Positions 17,701 through 26,324 of a stretch of 64,000 nt of DNA are shown in pieces (position 1 is the stretch's first letter; each line of letters opens with the position of its first letter). Where the stretch lies: assembly GCF_003324565.1 (NCBI RefSeq), contig NZ_QOLA01000006.1, positions 1-64,000 on the forward strand. The letters are read 5' to 3'. Under the pieces are notes generated by a model. The model was given only the letters and a program-made list of their open reading frames with translations, was not told where the DNA came from and searched no databases. The stretch comes from Streptomyces sp. SDr-06. GTDB taxonomy: Bacteria > Actinomycetota > Actinomycetes > Streptomycetales > Streptomycetaceae. The position numbers and the translations under genes were made by a program.

Positions 17701-19641
17701 ATGGACCGCCTTCCCGAACCGATACCGGCCCCGGACCGCGCCACCGTGCTGCGCAGCGGACCGCTGAGCTGGGTCCAGCAGTGGCACTGGTTCGAGCGCA
17801 CCATTCCCGGACCCCGGCGTGTGAACCCGACCCCGCTCGCCGACCACTGCCACGTCCCGCCCCCGGCAAGCGTCGACGACGTCCTCGTAGCGCTCGCGTC
17901 GTTGGCCGCCCGCCACGAAGCGCTGCGGACCACCATCGACCCGCTCCGCCCGCTCCAGTACGTCCACCGCGCGGACTGGGCCCCGCTGCCGGTCGACTAC
18001 GCGGACGTCACCGACGTCGACGCCGACACCCTGGAGGCCGCCACGGCAGAGCTGGCCACCCGCCCGATCGACCCCGAGCGGCAGCCGCCGTGGCTCGCCA
18101 GGGTGCTGCTCAAGGCGGGAAAGCCGCGTGCGGTCCTGCTGGCCGCCCACCACACGGTGATCGACGGATGGGGGCTTGCGGTCCTGCTCGGCCAACTGCA
18201 CGATCACCTGCGCGGCAACGAGGCTCCGGCGGAAGCCTTGATGCATCCGCTCGACGCGGTCGCCGCCCAGCCGCTGGGACGCGCCCATGCTGCGGAACGC
18301 GAGTGGCTCGCACGTCTCGCGAGCAACCCGACCGGCGTGCTGGACCCGTTCGGGGGGACCGACAAAGGCGAGGGGCGCCACCGCCTCCAGCACCGCTCCG
18401 TGGGAGCGTACGACGACCTCCAACGCGTCGCCCGACGTTATGGGGCCAGCCCGGAGGTCGTGGTCCTCGCGGCGCTGGCCCACGACGTCGCCGCCCGCAC
18501 CGGCGAACACCGGTTCCTCGCCTCCGTGGTGGTCTCCAACCGCACCCGGGCCTCGCTGCGCAGCAGCATCGCCGTCCGGGCCCTGACGGTTCCGGTGCAG
18601 ATCGACCTCCGTCCGGGCGCGGCGTTCGGCGAGGTCGTCGCCTCGGTCGCCGCCGCCTCCGCCGCTGCCTACCGGCACGGCCAGTACCGCCCCGCGGAAC
18701 TGGTGGCCGCCCAGGCGCGCATGGACCGCCGCCGCGGCGTCGTGTCCGTACCCACCATCGAGTACAACTGCTACGCGTGGCCGCGCGACTACCTGGTCCC
18801 ACAGCGCGGGGGCGCCGAGGCCGACACCCCGCCGGACGGGCCCACCACGTGGATCACCAGCTCCCCCGACGAGCCCTGCGAGACGCTCTACGTCGACCTC
18901 GGTCTCGACACGGGGGCCGTCGTCCTCGATGTCACCGTCGGGGACCATCTGCTCGACGCCGGGCAGGCCACGGCCCTGCCCGTCCGCCTGTGCGAGCTGC
19001 TGCGCACGCTCGCCGACGGTGCCGAGTGCCCGGTCCCCCACCAGCCGTCGGCGCCACCCGCCGCCGGCTGGTGGCGCGCCCCGCAGGGGTGGGTGTGCCT
19101 GCCCCTGGTCGAAAGGGTGGTGCGCGGCCATCCCGGGGTGCTCGACGTGACGGTGGAGCCCGGTGGGAAGGGGCCCGACCCCGAGTTGGTCGTGCACGCC
19201 CGAACCACCCTTCATGTCACCCCCGACGACCTGCACCGCCACGTCCTGGACCATCTCGGCGAAGTGCACGGCATCGTGGCCCCGGACCGCTACGTCCTGT
19301 CGCCGGCAGGCCTCGCGTCGCGCTGTCCGGCGCCCCCGCCGCGCCCGCCGGCCACCGACGCCGAACGGGCGCTGGCAGCCGCCGTGGCCTCCGCCCTCGG
19401 CGCCGGCGGCAGGCCGGCCGCCTCCCCCAGCAGCATGGCTCCTGTCGACATGACCCGCTGCCTCGCCGACCACGGCGTCACCCTGGTCGCCGTCCCCCGG
19501 CTGCTGGCGCTGCTCGAAGAATTCGGCTTCACCGGGATCGCGTCGGACGAGCTGGCCGGGACGGCCTCCCTCGGCCACCTCGCCGCAGCCCTGGAGCCTC
19601 TGGCGCCCCGCATCCCCCGTGGAGGAGAGATCCCATCATGA
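17701..19641 (+). CDS. Condensation-domain protein with NRPS-remnant C-terminus
   Basis: 646 residues. Residues 20-445 are an NRPS-type condensation domain with the intact HHTVIDG motif (150-156), so amide or ester formation between thioester partners is possible. Residues 460-540 resemble only the small C-terminal subdomain of an adenylation domain (RVVRGHPGVLDVTV), without the core and without the catalytic Lys. Residues 551-632 look like a carrier domain in which the DSL phosphopantetheine Ser is replaced (GVTLVAV, Thr594). It reads as a C-A-T module that lost its A core and its carrier function. ATG 17701 has GAGAG upstream. The stop overlaps the next start as ATGA. Confidence 0.8.
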   Translation: MDRLPEPIPAPDRATVLRSGPLSWVQQWHWFERTIPGPRRVNPTPLADHCHVPPPASVDDVLVALASLAARHEALRTTIDPLRPLQYVHRADWAPLPVDYADVTDVDADTLEAATAELATRPIDPERQPPWLARVLLKAGKPRAVLLAAHHTVIDGWGLAVLLGQLHDHLRGNEAPAEALMHPLDAVAAQPLGRAHAAEREWLARLASNPTGVLDPFGGTDKGEGRHRLQHRSVGAYDDLQRVARRYGASPEVVVLAALAHDVAARTGEHRFLASVVVSNRTRASLRSSIAVRALTVPVQIDLRPGAAFGEVVASVAAASAAAYRHGQYRPAELVAAQARMDRRRGVVSVPTIEYNCYAWPRDYLVPQRGGAEADTPPDGPTTWITSSPDEPCETLYVDLGLDTGAVVLDVTVGDHLLDAGQATALPVRLCELLRTLADGAECPVPHQPSAPPAAGWWRAPQGWVCLPLVERVVRGHPGVLDVTVEPGGKGPDPELVVHARTTLHVTPDDLHRHVLDHLGEVHGIVAPDRYVLSPAGLASRCPAPPPRPPATDAERALAAAVASALGAGGRPAASPSSMAPVDMTRCLADHGVTLVAVPRLLALLEEFGFTGIASDELAGTASLGHLAAALEPLAPRIPRGGEIPS

Positions 19642-20885
19642 CCGTCTCGCACACCGCCGCGCCTTCTGCGGACCGTCTGGCCCCGTGGGCCTTCGCCGCA
19701 TTCGTCGAAGCCAACACCCACGACACGTCCTACCGGCCACCGGTGGTGGACGGTCCGGTCGGGCCGACCATCGTCCGCAACGGCCGCGAGCTGGTCAACT
19801 TCGCCAGCATCAGCTTCCTCGACCTGGAGCGCCACATCCCCGTGCGACGCCATTTCGCGGAAGGGGCGCTCGCCCACGGCCTGAGCACCAGCGGGTCCCG
19901 GATGACCCAGGGGATCTGCCGTCCACACCAGGTCCTTGAGGAGACGCTCGCCCGCCACACCGGCAAGGAGCAGGCCATCACCTTCGCCACGGGGCTGCTG
20001 GCGAACATCGGATTCGTCCATGCCATGAGCAGCTCCGCGCACTTCGACGCCGGGATCGAAGTACGCAACCACGACACCGTCTTCGTGGTCGATCGTGACA
20101 TGCACTGGAGCATCTGGAAGGGCCTCGAAGGGCTCGCCTATGGCCGCAGCGTCCACGCGTTCCGGCACAACGACGTCTCCGACCTGGCACGCGTCCTGAA
20201 CCGGGTCACAGCCCGCAAGACGGTGGTGATCGCCGAGAGCATCTACTCGGCCGACGGCACCATGGGGCCGATCGTGGAGATCCTCGATCTGTGCGACCGT
20301 CACGGCGCCATCAGCATGATCGACGACGCCAACGGCTTCATGGTGTACGGGCCCGACCACCGGCCCTACGCCCGAGAGGCAGCAGCGATCCGGGAGCGAG
20401 CCGACTTCGTGATGGTGTCCCTGTCGAAGGCCGTCGGTCTGGAAGGCGGCGCGATCGCGGGGCCCTCGGCAGCCATCGACGCCTTCGAACTGCTCTCGGG
20501 CACCTCGATGTTCACGGCCGCCATCCAGCCCCCCACCGCTTACGCCGCCACACGCACCATCGATGCCCTGGCCCGCCAACCGGCAATCGTGGACGACTAC
20601 TTGGCACACGCCGCCCGGCTGCGCCGCCAGATGCATGAGGCAGGCACACCGACGACACCCACGGAGTCGTACATGCTCTCGGTGCCGATCGGGAACGACG
20701 CCGCCGCCCTGCAGATGCGGGAGTGGTTCGTCGAGGACGGCTACCTCGTCCCGGTCTTCTCCTACCCGGCCGTCGCTCGCAACCAGGCAGTCCTGCGCCT
20801 GTTCCCGCACGCGGGCCACACCGAGGAGCAGATGGAAGGCTTCCTGCGCACCCTCCTCACCTACCGCCGACGCCTCGGCGTCTGA
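19638..20885 (+). CDS. Alpha-oxoamine synthase (PLP, AONS/SPT/CqsA-like)
   Basis: 415 residues, fold-type I PLP enzyme. The PLP Lys is Lys264 in VSLSKAVG, the ring-stacking His is probably His156 (DMHWSIWKG), and the cofactor Asp lies in DDANG (229-233). In most family members this last motif is DDAH or DEAH, so a conserved His is Asn232 here. The family condenses an amino acid with an acyl-thioester, with CO2 loss, to an alpha-aminoketone. GGAGGAGAG precedes ATG 19638. As the likely chain-releasing step it suggests an aminoketone-type product for the operon. Confidence 0.88.
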   Translation: MTVSHTAAPSADRLAPWAFAAFVEANTHDTSYRPPVVDGPVGPTIVRNGRELVNFASISFLDLERHIPVRRHFAEGALAHGLSTSGSRMTQGICRPHQVLEETLARHTGKEQAITFATGLLANIGFVHAMSSSAHFDAGIEVRNHDTVFVVDRDMHWSIWKGLEGLAYGRSVHAFRHNDVSDLARVLNRVTARKTVVIAESIYSADGTMGPIVEILDLCDRHGAISMIDDANGFMVYGPDHRPYAREAAAIRERADFVMVSLSKAVGLEGGAIAGPSAAIDAFELLSGTSMFTAAIQPPTAYAATRTIDALARQPAIVDDYLAHAARLRRQMHEAGTPTTPTESYMLSVPIGNDAAALQMREWFVEDGYLVPVFSYPAVARNQAVLRLFPHAGHTEEQMEGFLRTLLTYRRRLGV

Positions 20886-20978
20886 CGTCCCCACCGAAGG
20901 CGCCGCACCGGCCGACGACCGCCGGGCACGACCAACCGGACCGGCCCCGCCCGCTCCCACCCGCCAGGGAGGACCCGG

Positions 20979-21242
20979 ATGAACACCTCTGACCTCCACG
21001 ACGCACCTGTGCAGATTGCCGAAGAGGTCACCAGGGCCCGGCCCCGACGAAGTGACCAGCGAGAAGTCCTCGCCGTCGGCCGACCACCCTTTTCCTCGCC
21101 GTCCGCGCAGCACCACACGCGCGGCCCTCACGTGATCAACGGGACTCGCCCGTTCACAGCCCCCTTGCCCGCACCGAACAGGACTCACTCCGGGAGATGC
21201 GCCATGCGCAGAACGCTTTCCCCCAAGGACAGGCGGTCATGA
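20979..21242 (+). CDS. Possible small protein between the oxoamine synthase and SDR genes
   Basis: 87 codons from ATG 20979, which has AGGGAGGA at good spacing. Its stop overlaps the SDR start as ATGA, the same coupling used elsewhere in the operon. The product is basic and hydrophilic with no known motif. Against it, roughly a quarter of codons end in A or T, more than in neighbouring genes, so it may be untranslated spacer. Confidence 0.35.
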   Translation: MNTSDLHDAPVQIAEEVTRARPRRSDQREVLAVGRPPFSSPSAQHHTRGPHVINGTRPFTAPLPAPNRTHSGRCAMRRTLSPKDRRS

Positions 21243-22000
21243 GCGTCCTCGACCGCTTCCGGCTCGACGCGCGCGTCGCCGTCGTCACCGGCGCTTCCTC
21301 CGGGCTCGGTGCCGCCTTCGCCACGGCGATCGCCGAGGCCGGCGCCGATGTCGTGCTCGGGGCGCGGCGCACCGAGAGACTGGAAGCGGTGCGCACAGCC
21401 ATCGAGAAACTCGGCCGCCGGGCTGTCGCCGTGCGCACCGACATCGCCGAGCCCGAGGACTGTCACGCGCTGATCGACGCAGCCATGCGGGCGTTCGGGC
21501 GGGTGGACATCCTCGTCAACAACGCCGGGATCAGCGCAGAACGACCCGCGTCGGAGGAGAAGCCGGAGCAATTCCGCGAAGTCATCGACATCAATCTCAA
21601 CGGGTCCTACTGGATGGCGCAGGCCGCGGGCGCGGTGATGCTGCCGGGCAGTGCCATCGTCAACGTCTCCAGCATCCTCGCCCTGGTCACCGGCGGCCTG
21701 CCGCAGGCCGCCTACACGGCGTCGAAGGCCGGACTCCTCGGGCTCACCCGCGATCTCGCACAGCAGTGGACCCCCAGCAAGGGCATCCGGGTGAACGCCC
21801 TCGCGCCGGGGCTCTTCGCCTCACCGATGACGGACGGATACGCCGAAGGCTATGTCGAGGCGATGCTGCCCCGGGTCCTTTCGGGACGTGTCGGGCGGCC
21901 CGAGGAACTGGCGGCGGCGCTTGTCTTCCTGGTCTCCGACGCGGCGTCCTACATCACCGGGACCACGCTGACCGTCGACGGGGGCACGCACATCGCCTAG
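21239..22000 (+). CDS. SDR-family oxidoreductase (3-ketoacyl-reductase-like)
   Basis: 253 residues, classical short-chain dehydrogenase. Cofactor loop TGASSGLG (17-24), NNAG (94-97) and catalytic Ser144/145, Tyr159 and Lys163 (YTASK) are all present; it ends in the usual TVDGGTH. Arg43-Arg44 after the second strand suggest NADPH. In this operon it could reduce a keto or aminoketone intermediate. ATG 21239 is used because homology begins there and AAGGA lies about 9 bases before; an in-frame ATG at 21197 is less likely. Confidence 0.92.
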   Translation: MSVLDRFRLDARVAVVTGASSGLGAAFATAIAEAGADVVLGARRTERLEAVRTAIEKLGRRAVAVRTDIAEPEDCHALIDAAMRAFGRVDILVNNAGISAERPASEEKPEQFREVIDINLNGSYWMAQAAGAVMLPGSAIVNVSSILALVTGGLPQAAYTASKAGLLGLTRDLAQQWTPSKGIRVNALAPGLFASPMTDGYAEGYVEAMLPRVLSGRVGRPEELAAALVFLVSDAASYITGTTLTVDGGTHIA

Positions 22001-22164
22001 CGACGCGCGGCTCGAATGCCGGGGTGGCAGCCGTACTTCCGCCGGTCATGCCACCGGAATCTGCGAGTGGACGTGTTGATGCAGTCGACCAGGGTCCGGG
22101 CGCGCGAAGACCGAGAGCTCTTGCGCCCGGCGAACCCTTCAGGCGTCGGCCAGGGGAGCCTGCC

Positions 22165-23445
22165 ATGACGACGGAACCGACCGCCCCTGTGGTCCCCCGC
22201 GGGCCGCTCGGTGATCCGCAGCTGCACCGGCTGGTCGCGGGCCAAGGGCTGGCGGCCGTGGTCGACGCGCTGTTCCTGATCTGGCTCACGCTCTTCGTAC
22301 TTGAGCTGTCGGAGCCCGGGTTGGCCACAGGGCTCGTCCTCCTGGCCGTGGCGCTGCCGCGCGCGGTGCTGCTGCTGCCGGCGGGCTTGCTGGTTGACCG
22401 CCTCGGCCCTGGCCGTGTCACGGCTTTCGCCGCCTGGCTGAGGGTCGTCATCCTTCTTCTCCTTTGCGCCCTGGTCGCCTTCACCACTCCGTCCGTGACA
22501 ACCGTCGCGCTGCTCGGCGGTCTACTGGGCGTCGCCGACGCCGCCTACTTGCCCGGCGCCCTGGCGCTGCTGCCCGCCGTCGTGCCGACCGGCAAGCTCG
22601 CCCGGGTCAACGCGCTGGTGCAGGGCGCGGAGTCGGCAGGCGATCTGGCGGGCCCGGCGGTGGCTGCCGGTGCCGTCGCCACCATCGGCTTCGAGGCGAC
22701 GCTGGGCGGGATCGCGGCGATGGCCACGCTGGCCGCCGTCGCCCTCAGCACCCTCATTCGCGTGGCACGCAACACACACGGCGCCGCGGAGGACGCCGAG
22801 GGCAGGGACGGGGAGGGCACCGGGCCGGACGGCGTCGACAGCGAGCGGCTCAGCACGGCGCGTGCTCTGGGTGCGGGCTTGAGGTACGCCTGGCGAAACC
22901 CGATGGTGCGAGGGATGCTGGCGGCCGTCGCGCTGATCAACGTCACGGTCGTGGGCCCCGTACTCGTGGGCGGCGCGGTCCTTGCTGATCAACGCCTCGG
23001 CGGCGCAGGCTCCTTGGGGGTCGTGCTCTCCGGCTTCGGAGCCGGCTCACTGGCCGGCTCGCTCGTGGCCGGATGGCGGCCCCCCGCCCGGCGCGGCTGG
23101 ACCGTGGCCGGCGGAGTCGCGGCGATCGGCGCAGGCATGGCCGGACTCGCCGTCGTCACCGACCTCGTCGCGGCAACGGCGGTTGTCTCCCTCATCGGCG
23201 TGGGGTCCGGGTTCCTCGGCGTGGTCATCGTGGCCACTCTGCAGGAACGAGTGCCGCGACGCCTGCTGGGGCGGGTGCTCAGCCTCGTCGTACTGGCCAC
23301 GGTCGCGTTCGACCCGTTCTCCTACGTGCTTGCCGGCGTTCTGCTCCCCTACGGCACGACGACGCTGTTCCTGCTCTGCGGCAGCGCTGTGCTGGCGTGC
23401 GCCGTCCTGGTGGCCGCGAGCCCGGCGATCCGCTCCCTGCGCTGA
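22165..23445 (+). CDS. MFS transporter, probable product exporter
   Basis: 426 residues with about 12 hydrophobic segments in two halves and a charged central loop (RDGEGTGPDGVDSERL). The motif LLVDRLGPGRVTAF after the second helix is an MFS motif-A variant. It resembles MFS-3/enterobactin-exporter-like drug-proton antiporters. GGGGAG precedes ATG 22165. As the last gene of the biosynthetic operon, 164 bases after the SDR, it most likely exports the product or gives self-resistance. Confidence 0.88.
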   Translation: MTTEPTAPVVPRGPLGDPQLHRLVAGQGLAAVVDALFLIWLTLFVLELSEPGLATGLVLLAVALPRAVLLLPAGLLVDRLGPGRVTAFAAWLRVVILLLLCALVAFTTPSVTTVALLGGLLGVADAAYLPGALALLPAVVPTGKLARVNALVQGAESAGDLAGPAVAAGAVATIGFEATLGGIAAMATLAAVALSTLIRVARNTHGAAEDAEGRDGEGTGPDGVDSERLSTARALGAGLRYAWRNPMVRGMLAAVALINVTVVGPVLVGGAVLADQRLGGAGSLGVVLSGFGAGSLAGSLVAGWRPPARRGWTVAGGVAAIGAGMAGLAVVTDLVAATAVVSLIGVGSGFLGVVIVATLQERVPRRLLGRVLSLVVLATVAFDPFSYVLAGVLLPYGTTTLFLLCGSAVLACAVLVAASPAIRSLR

Positions 23446-23586
23446 CCGCCCCAACGCGATCACGTGAACGCCGGCTGAGGACATCTCCCGCCCCGTCACG
23501 TCCCACGAGGCCGCCGCCGCGGGCACCTGCTTCGGATCCGACGACGATGCCGATGCCCACTCCGCCTACGCCGTGGCGCGGGGGGC

Positions 23587-23688
23587 GACTTCTCCACGCG
23601 CCGACGGGCCAGCCCCTTCGGCGTACGCGAATACGGTGCCCGCGTCCTCGAAGGCCACCTCTGGTACTTCCCCAGCCCGCTCGACTGA
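23587..23688 (+). pseudogene. Possible C-terminal remnant of an unidentified gene
   Basis: 34 codons with good coding usage end in GVREYGARVLEGHLWYF plus a few residues and a stop at 23686-23688. The upstream continuation is only readable by changing frame. I do not recognise the parent. The rest of 23446-23922 shows nothing supported. Confidence 0.25.
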
Positions 23689-23922
23689 ACAGGATCACAG
23701 ACAAGTGCACGGGCAAGGGTTCGGCTCGGAGGTCCGTCCCGGCAGGGCTCTTCCCGCCCGGCACTGGGTCAAGTGACACGGGCGGCGGCACCCTGGTGGA
23801 TGAACCGGCCATCGGGCCGGCCCCCAGCAACCCGTCATCGACCATCCTGCTCAGCGGCAATCGCAAGATCGCCGGAGGGGAGCGTCCTGAATCCAAATCC
23901 CCGGGCCCGGACTCCGCACCGG

Positions 23923-24402
23923 CTACCGAGCAGGGGAGCCAGTGGGATCGTGGAGAGCGACGCGGGCTGTGATGCGCTTACCAACGGGCTCCTTGCGCGC
24001 TTCGAAGCCGTTGACGACGGACATCACGATCTCCAGACCGTGCTGCCCCACTCGGCCCGCGTCCGCGGCCCGGGCAGCCGGCAGCACCGGATCGGAATCC
24101 CAGACCACGATCTCCACCTCCCCGCCCGTGATCCGCACATCCATCAGCGCCGGCCCGGGAGCGTATTTGAGGGCGTTGGTGACCAGCTCACTGACCACCA
24201 GGCACGTAAGGTCCACCGCGCGCTGCGAGACCTGCACGCCCTGCTGGTCCCGTACGCGCGCCAGGAAGTCAGCGGCGAAGTGACGGGCCTCGGCGATGCA
24301 CCCGCCTTCACCGTCGAGCGCCGCACTCGCCTGCATCGGCCGGAGGGGGCCCTCTGGCACAACACCGTCGGCCCCCGCGACACCGGCGTCCACCGCGGTC
24401 AT
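23923..24402 (-). CDS. Anti-sigma-factor-type ATP-binding protein, paralogue of 8722-9207
   Basis: 159 residues. Same Bergerat ATPase signatures as the paralogue: SELVTNALKYA, WDSDPVLP and GQHGLEIV, followed by FEARKEPVGKRIT. It presumably acts as a Ser/Thr kinase or binder in partner switching. No STAS gene adjoins it, so its partner must be encoded elsewhere. ATG 24402 follows GGTGAGGGGGCGGAT; the frame extends 22 codons upstream to 24468 but without a better binding site. Confidence 0.82.
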   Translation of the reverse strand: MTAVDAGVAGADGVVPEGPLRPMQASAALDGEGGCIAEARHFAADFLARVRDQQGVQVSQRAVDLTCLVVSELVTNALKYAPGPALMDVRITGGEVEIVVWDSDPVLPAARAADAGRVGQHGLEIVMSVVNGFEARKEPVGKRITARVALHDPTGSPAR

Positions 24403-24692
24403 ATCCGCCCCCTCACCGGCATGTGCCCACACGCCCCCGGGCGCGTTCTTCCACTTCATCTGACCCACCCCACCCGCGGCCCGTCCCTGTCATGTTCAGG
24501 GCGCGGCAGTGCGGTGAACGAGACAAGTGTGCCAGGCCCTCGCCATGGCTACGACAAAGACAAGGCAAGCAGACCGCGCGGCACGCCCCGAGCGGCTTCA
24601 GGGCCCGTCGTGAAAGGCCCGCCTCCCTCTCGGTCGAGCGGCGGGATCTTCGCGCCATGCACTCGGCATACCGAGCAACCCGGTGGGGCCTG

Positions 24693-25286
24693 TCAGCTCG
24701 TGGTCGGCAGCGCGTTGTCCAGGAGGGTCTCTGCCGCTGCCCGTGCGTGCCGCCCGTAGTCCGACTCGCCCAGCACCATGGCGCGGCTGGCGGCGCCGTC
24801 CGCGAGGGTGACGAGTTGCTCGGCGAGGACGGCGGGCTCGCGGCAGCCCAGTTCCGCAACCAGGTCGGCCACCAGCCGCACCATCAGCAGTTTCTGTTCG
24901 CGGGCGTAGGAGTGGACCGCGCTCTGGGGGTCGGGGAACTCCGCGGCGGCGTCGATGAACGGGCATCCGCGCACGGGATCCGTGCCGGTCGGGGGCGGGT
25001 CGAACAGGGCGAGGATTCGCTCCTTGGCGGGGATGTCCTCACGTGCCAGCACGCCCTCCAGGGTACGTCCCGTCGAGGAGAGGTCCTTGAGATGGGCGAG
25101 GACCAGCTCGTCTTTGGTCCTGAAGTGCGCGTAGAGGGTCCGCTTGGACACCGGCGCCCGCTCCGCGATCTGCTCCATGCCGGTCGCGTTGATCCCCTGG
25201 GCCGCGAAGAGTCCGGCCGCGGCGGCCAGGATCCGCTCCCGCCCTCCGCGCCCCGGCCGTCGAGACGCCGCCGTCATCGTGGTCAT
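24693..25286 (-). CDS. TetR-family repressor
   Basis: 197 residues. The N-terminal DNA-binding helices read ILAAAAGLFAAQGINATGM, then ERAPVSKRTLYAHF. The C-terminal domain carries GCPFIDAAAEFPDP, typical of a common TetR group that binds hydrophobic ligands. Divergent from the nitroreductase gene, with two palindromic operators between them, so it very likely represses both itself and the nitroreductase. Start ATG 25286; a second ATG three codons in is possible. Confidence 0.92.
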   Translation of the reverse strand: MTTMTAASRRPGRGGRERILAAAAGLFAAQGINATGMEQIAERAPVSKRTLYAHFRTKDELVLAHLKDLSSTGRTLEGVLAREDIPAKERILALFDPPPTGTDPVRGCPFIDAAAEFPDPQSAVHSYAREQKLLMVRLVADLVAELGCREPAVLAEQLVTLADGAASRAMVLGESDYGRHARAAAETLLDNALPTTS

Positions 25287-25291
25287 GACGT

Positions 25292-25313
25292 AAGTATACG
25301 TTCTCGTTTACTT
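25292..25313. promoter_or_regulatory. TetR operator 1
   Basis: Inverted repeat AAGTATACG-TTCT-CGTTTACTT, 8 of 9 arm positions complementary. It begins 6 bases upstream of the TetR start, where binding would block repressor transcription. It shares the half-site CGTTTAC and the 4-base spacer with operator 2. Confidence 0.75.
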
Positions 25314-25344
25314 CAGCGGGGGTGGCTGGCTACAGTGGCGCTTC

Positions 25345-25366
25345 AGGTAAACGATTGCGTTTACCT
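25345..25366. promoter_or_regulatory. TetR operator 2
   Basis: Perfect 9-bp-arm palindrome AGGTAAACG-ATTG-CGTTTACCT, ending 23 bases before the nitroreductase ATG. This is the expected place and shape for TetR control of the divergent gene. Confidence 0.82.
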
Positions 25367-25388
25367 TGGTCATCCTGAGGGGAGTTCC

Positions 25389-26123
25389 ATGAGTGGACCG
25401 GTCTTCACCCGCACGAGCGAGGCGCCCACCGGCAGGACACAGCCGGGCCGGACGCGAACGTCGGAGTACGCCGAGCAGCTGATCCGCGGGCGCCGCGCGA
25501 CCCGCGCATTCCGTCCCGACCCGGTACCCGAGGACACGCTGCGCGAAGTCTTCTCCCTGGCCTGCACCGCGCCGTCCAATTCCAACGCGCAGCCGTGGCG
25601 GGTCGAGGTGGTCGGTGGCGCACGGCGAGACCGTCTGGCCGACGCCCTGCGCACGGCCCACTCCGAGCGACGCGTCACGGCCGACTACCCGTACTCAAAG
25701 GACATGTACGCCCCCATCCACCAGGAACGGCGATCCGCCTTCGGCGCCGGTCTGTACGGAGCGCTGGGCATCGACCCCGACGACCACCCGGCTCGCGCGG
25801 CCTACGATGTGGAAAGTCTGGGCTTCTACGGGGCGCCCCATGCCGCGTTTCTGTTCGTCACCGGCGACGGCGGGCCGCGGCTGGCCGCCGACGTCGGCGC
25901 CTACCTGCAGACGCTGCTGCTGGCCATGACCGGCTACGGCGTGGCCAGTTGCCCGCAGGGCCTGCTCAGCTTCTACGCCGACACCGTCCGCGATCAACTC
26001 GGAGTGGGCGAGGGGAAGCTGCTTGTGGGTATCTCCTTCGGCTACGCCGACGAGAGTGCGCCGGTGAACAAGGTCGCGACCGGCCGGGCGGACCTGGAGG
26101 CGACCACCACGTTCCACACCTAG
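25389..26123 (+). CDS. Nitroreductase-family FMN oxidoreductase
   Basis: 244 residues. RRATRAFRPDPVP and APSNSNAQPWRVEVV form the FMN-phosphate site of the nitroreductase fold. AMTGYGVASCPQG and VGISFGYAD complete it. These flavoenzymes reduce nitro-aromatics or quinones with NAD(P)H in the cytosol. GGGGAG precedes ATG 25389. Control by the divergent TetR points to induction by a xenobiotic. Confidence 0.92.
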   Translation: MSGPVFTRTSEAPTGRTQPGRTRTSEYAEQLIRGRRATRAFRPDPVPEDTLREVFSLACTAPSNSNAQPWRVEVVGGARRDRLADALRTAHSERRVTADYPYSKDMYAPIHQERRSAFGAGLYGALGIDPDDHPARAAYDVESLGFYGAPHAAFLFVTGDGGPRLAADVGAYLQTLLLAMTGYGVASCPQGLLSFYADTVRDQLGVGEGKLLVGISFGYADESAPVNKVATGRADLEATTTFHT

Positions 26124-26137
26124 AGCCGGTCCAGAAA

Positions 26138-26177
26138 GTGCTGGTCACAGCCACTCGTTGAGGGCTGCGACCAGCAC
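26138..26177. terminator. Bidirectional hairpin terminator
   Basis: 9-bp outer stem (26138-26146 with 26169-26177), an A-C mismatch, a further 5-bp stem and a 10-base loop. It lies between the convergent nitroreductase and SpoIIE-type phosphatase genes and could serve both. Confidence 0.7.
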
Positions 26178-26324
26178 GGTCGCCTCGTATCGGACGGCGA
26201 TTTTGTCGTGGTCGGCACGGACCCTTGCGGCGTGGCGTGCGGGCGTCCGGAGCCGGTGCGAGGCATGCGGCTGCGTTCGAGGGCGGGCTGGAACTGCGGG
26301 GTGTCGTGACCGGGCCCGCAGTGA

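Noticed and set aside
17781..19637. Plus-strand frame continuous upstream of the oxoamine synthase
   Set aside because: It runs out of frame through the condensation gene and gives an Arg/Pro-rich shadow; the ATG at 19638 with GGAGGAGAG is the true start.
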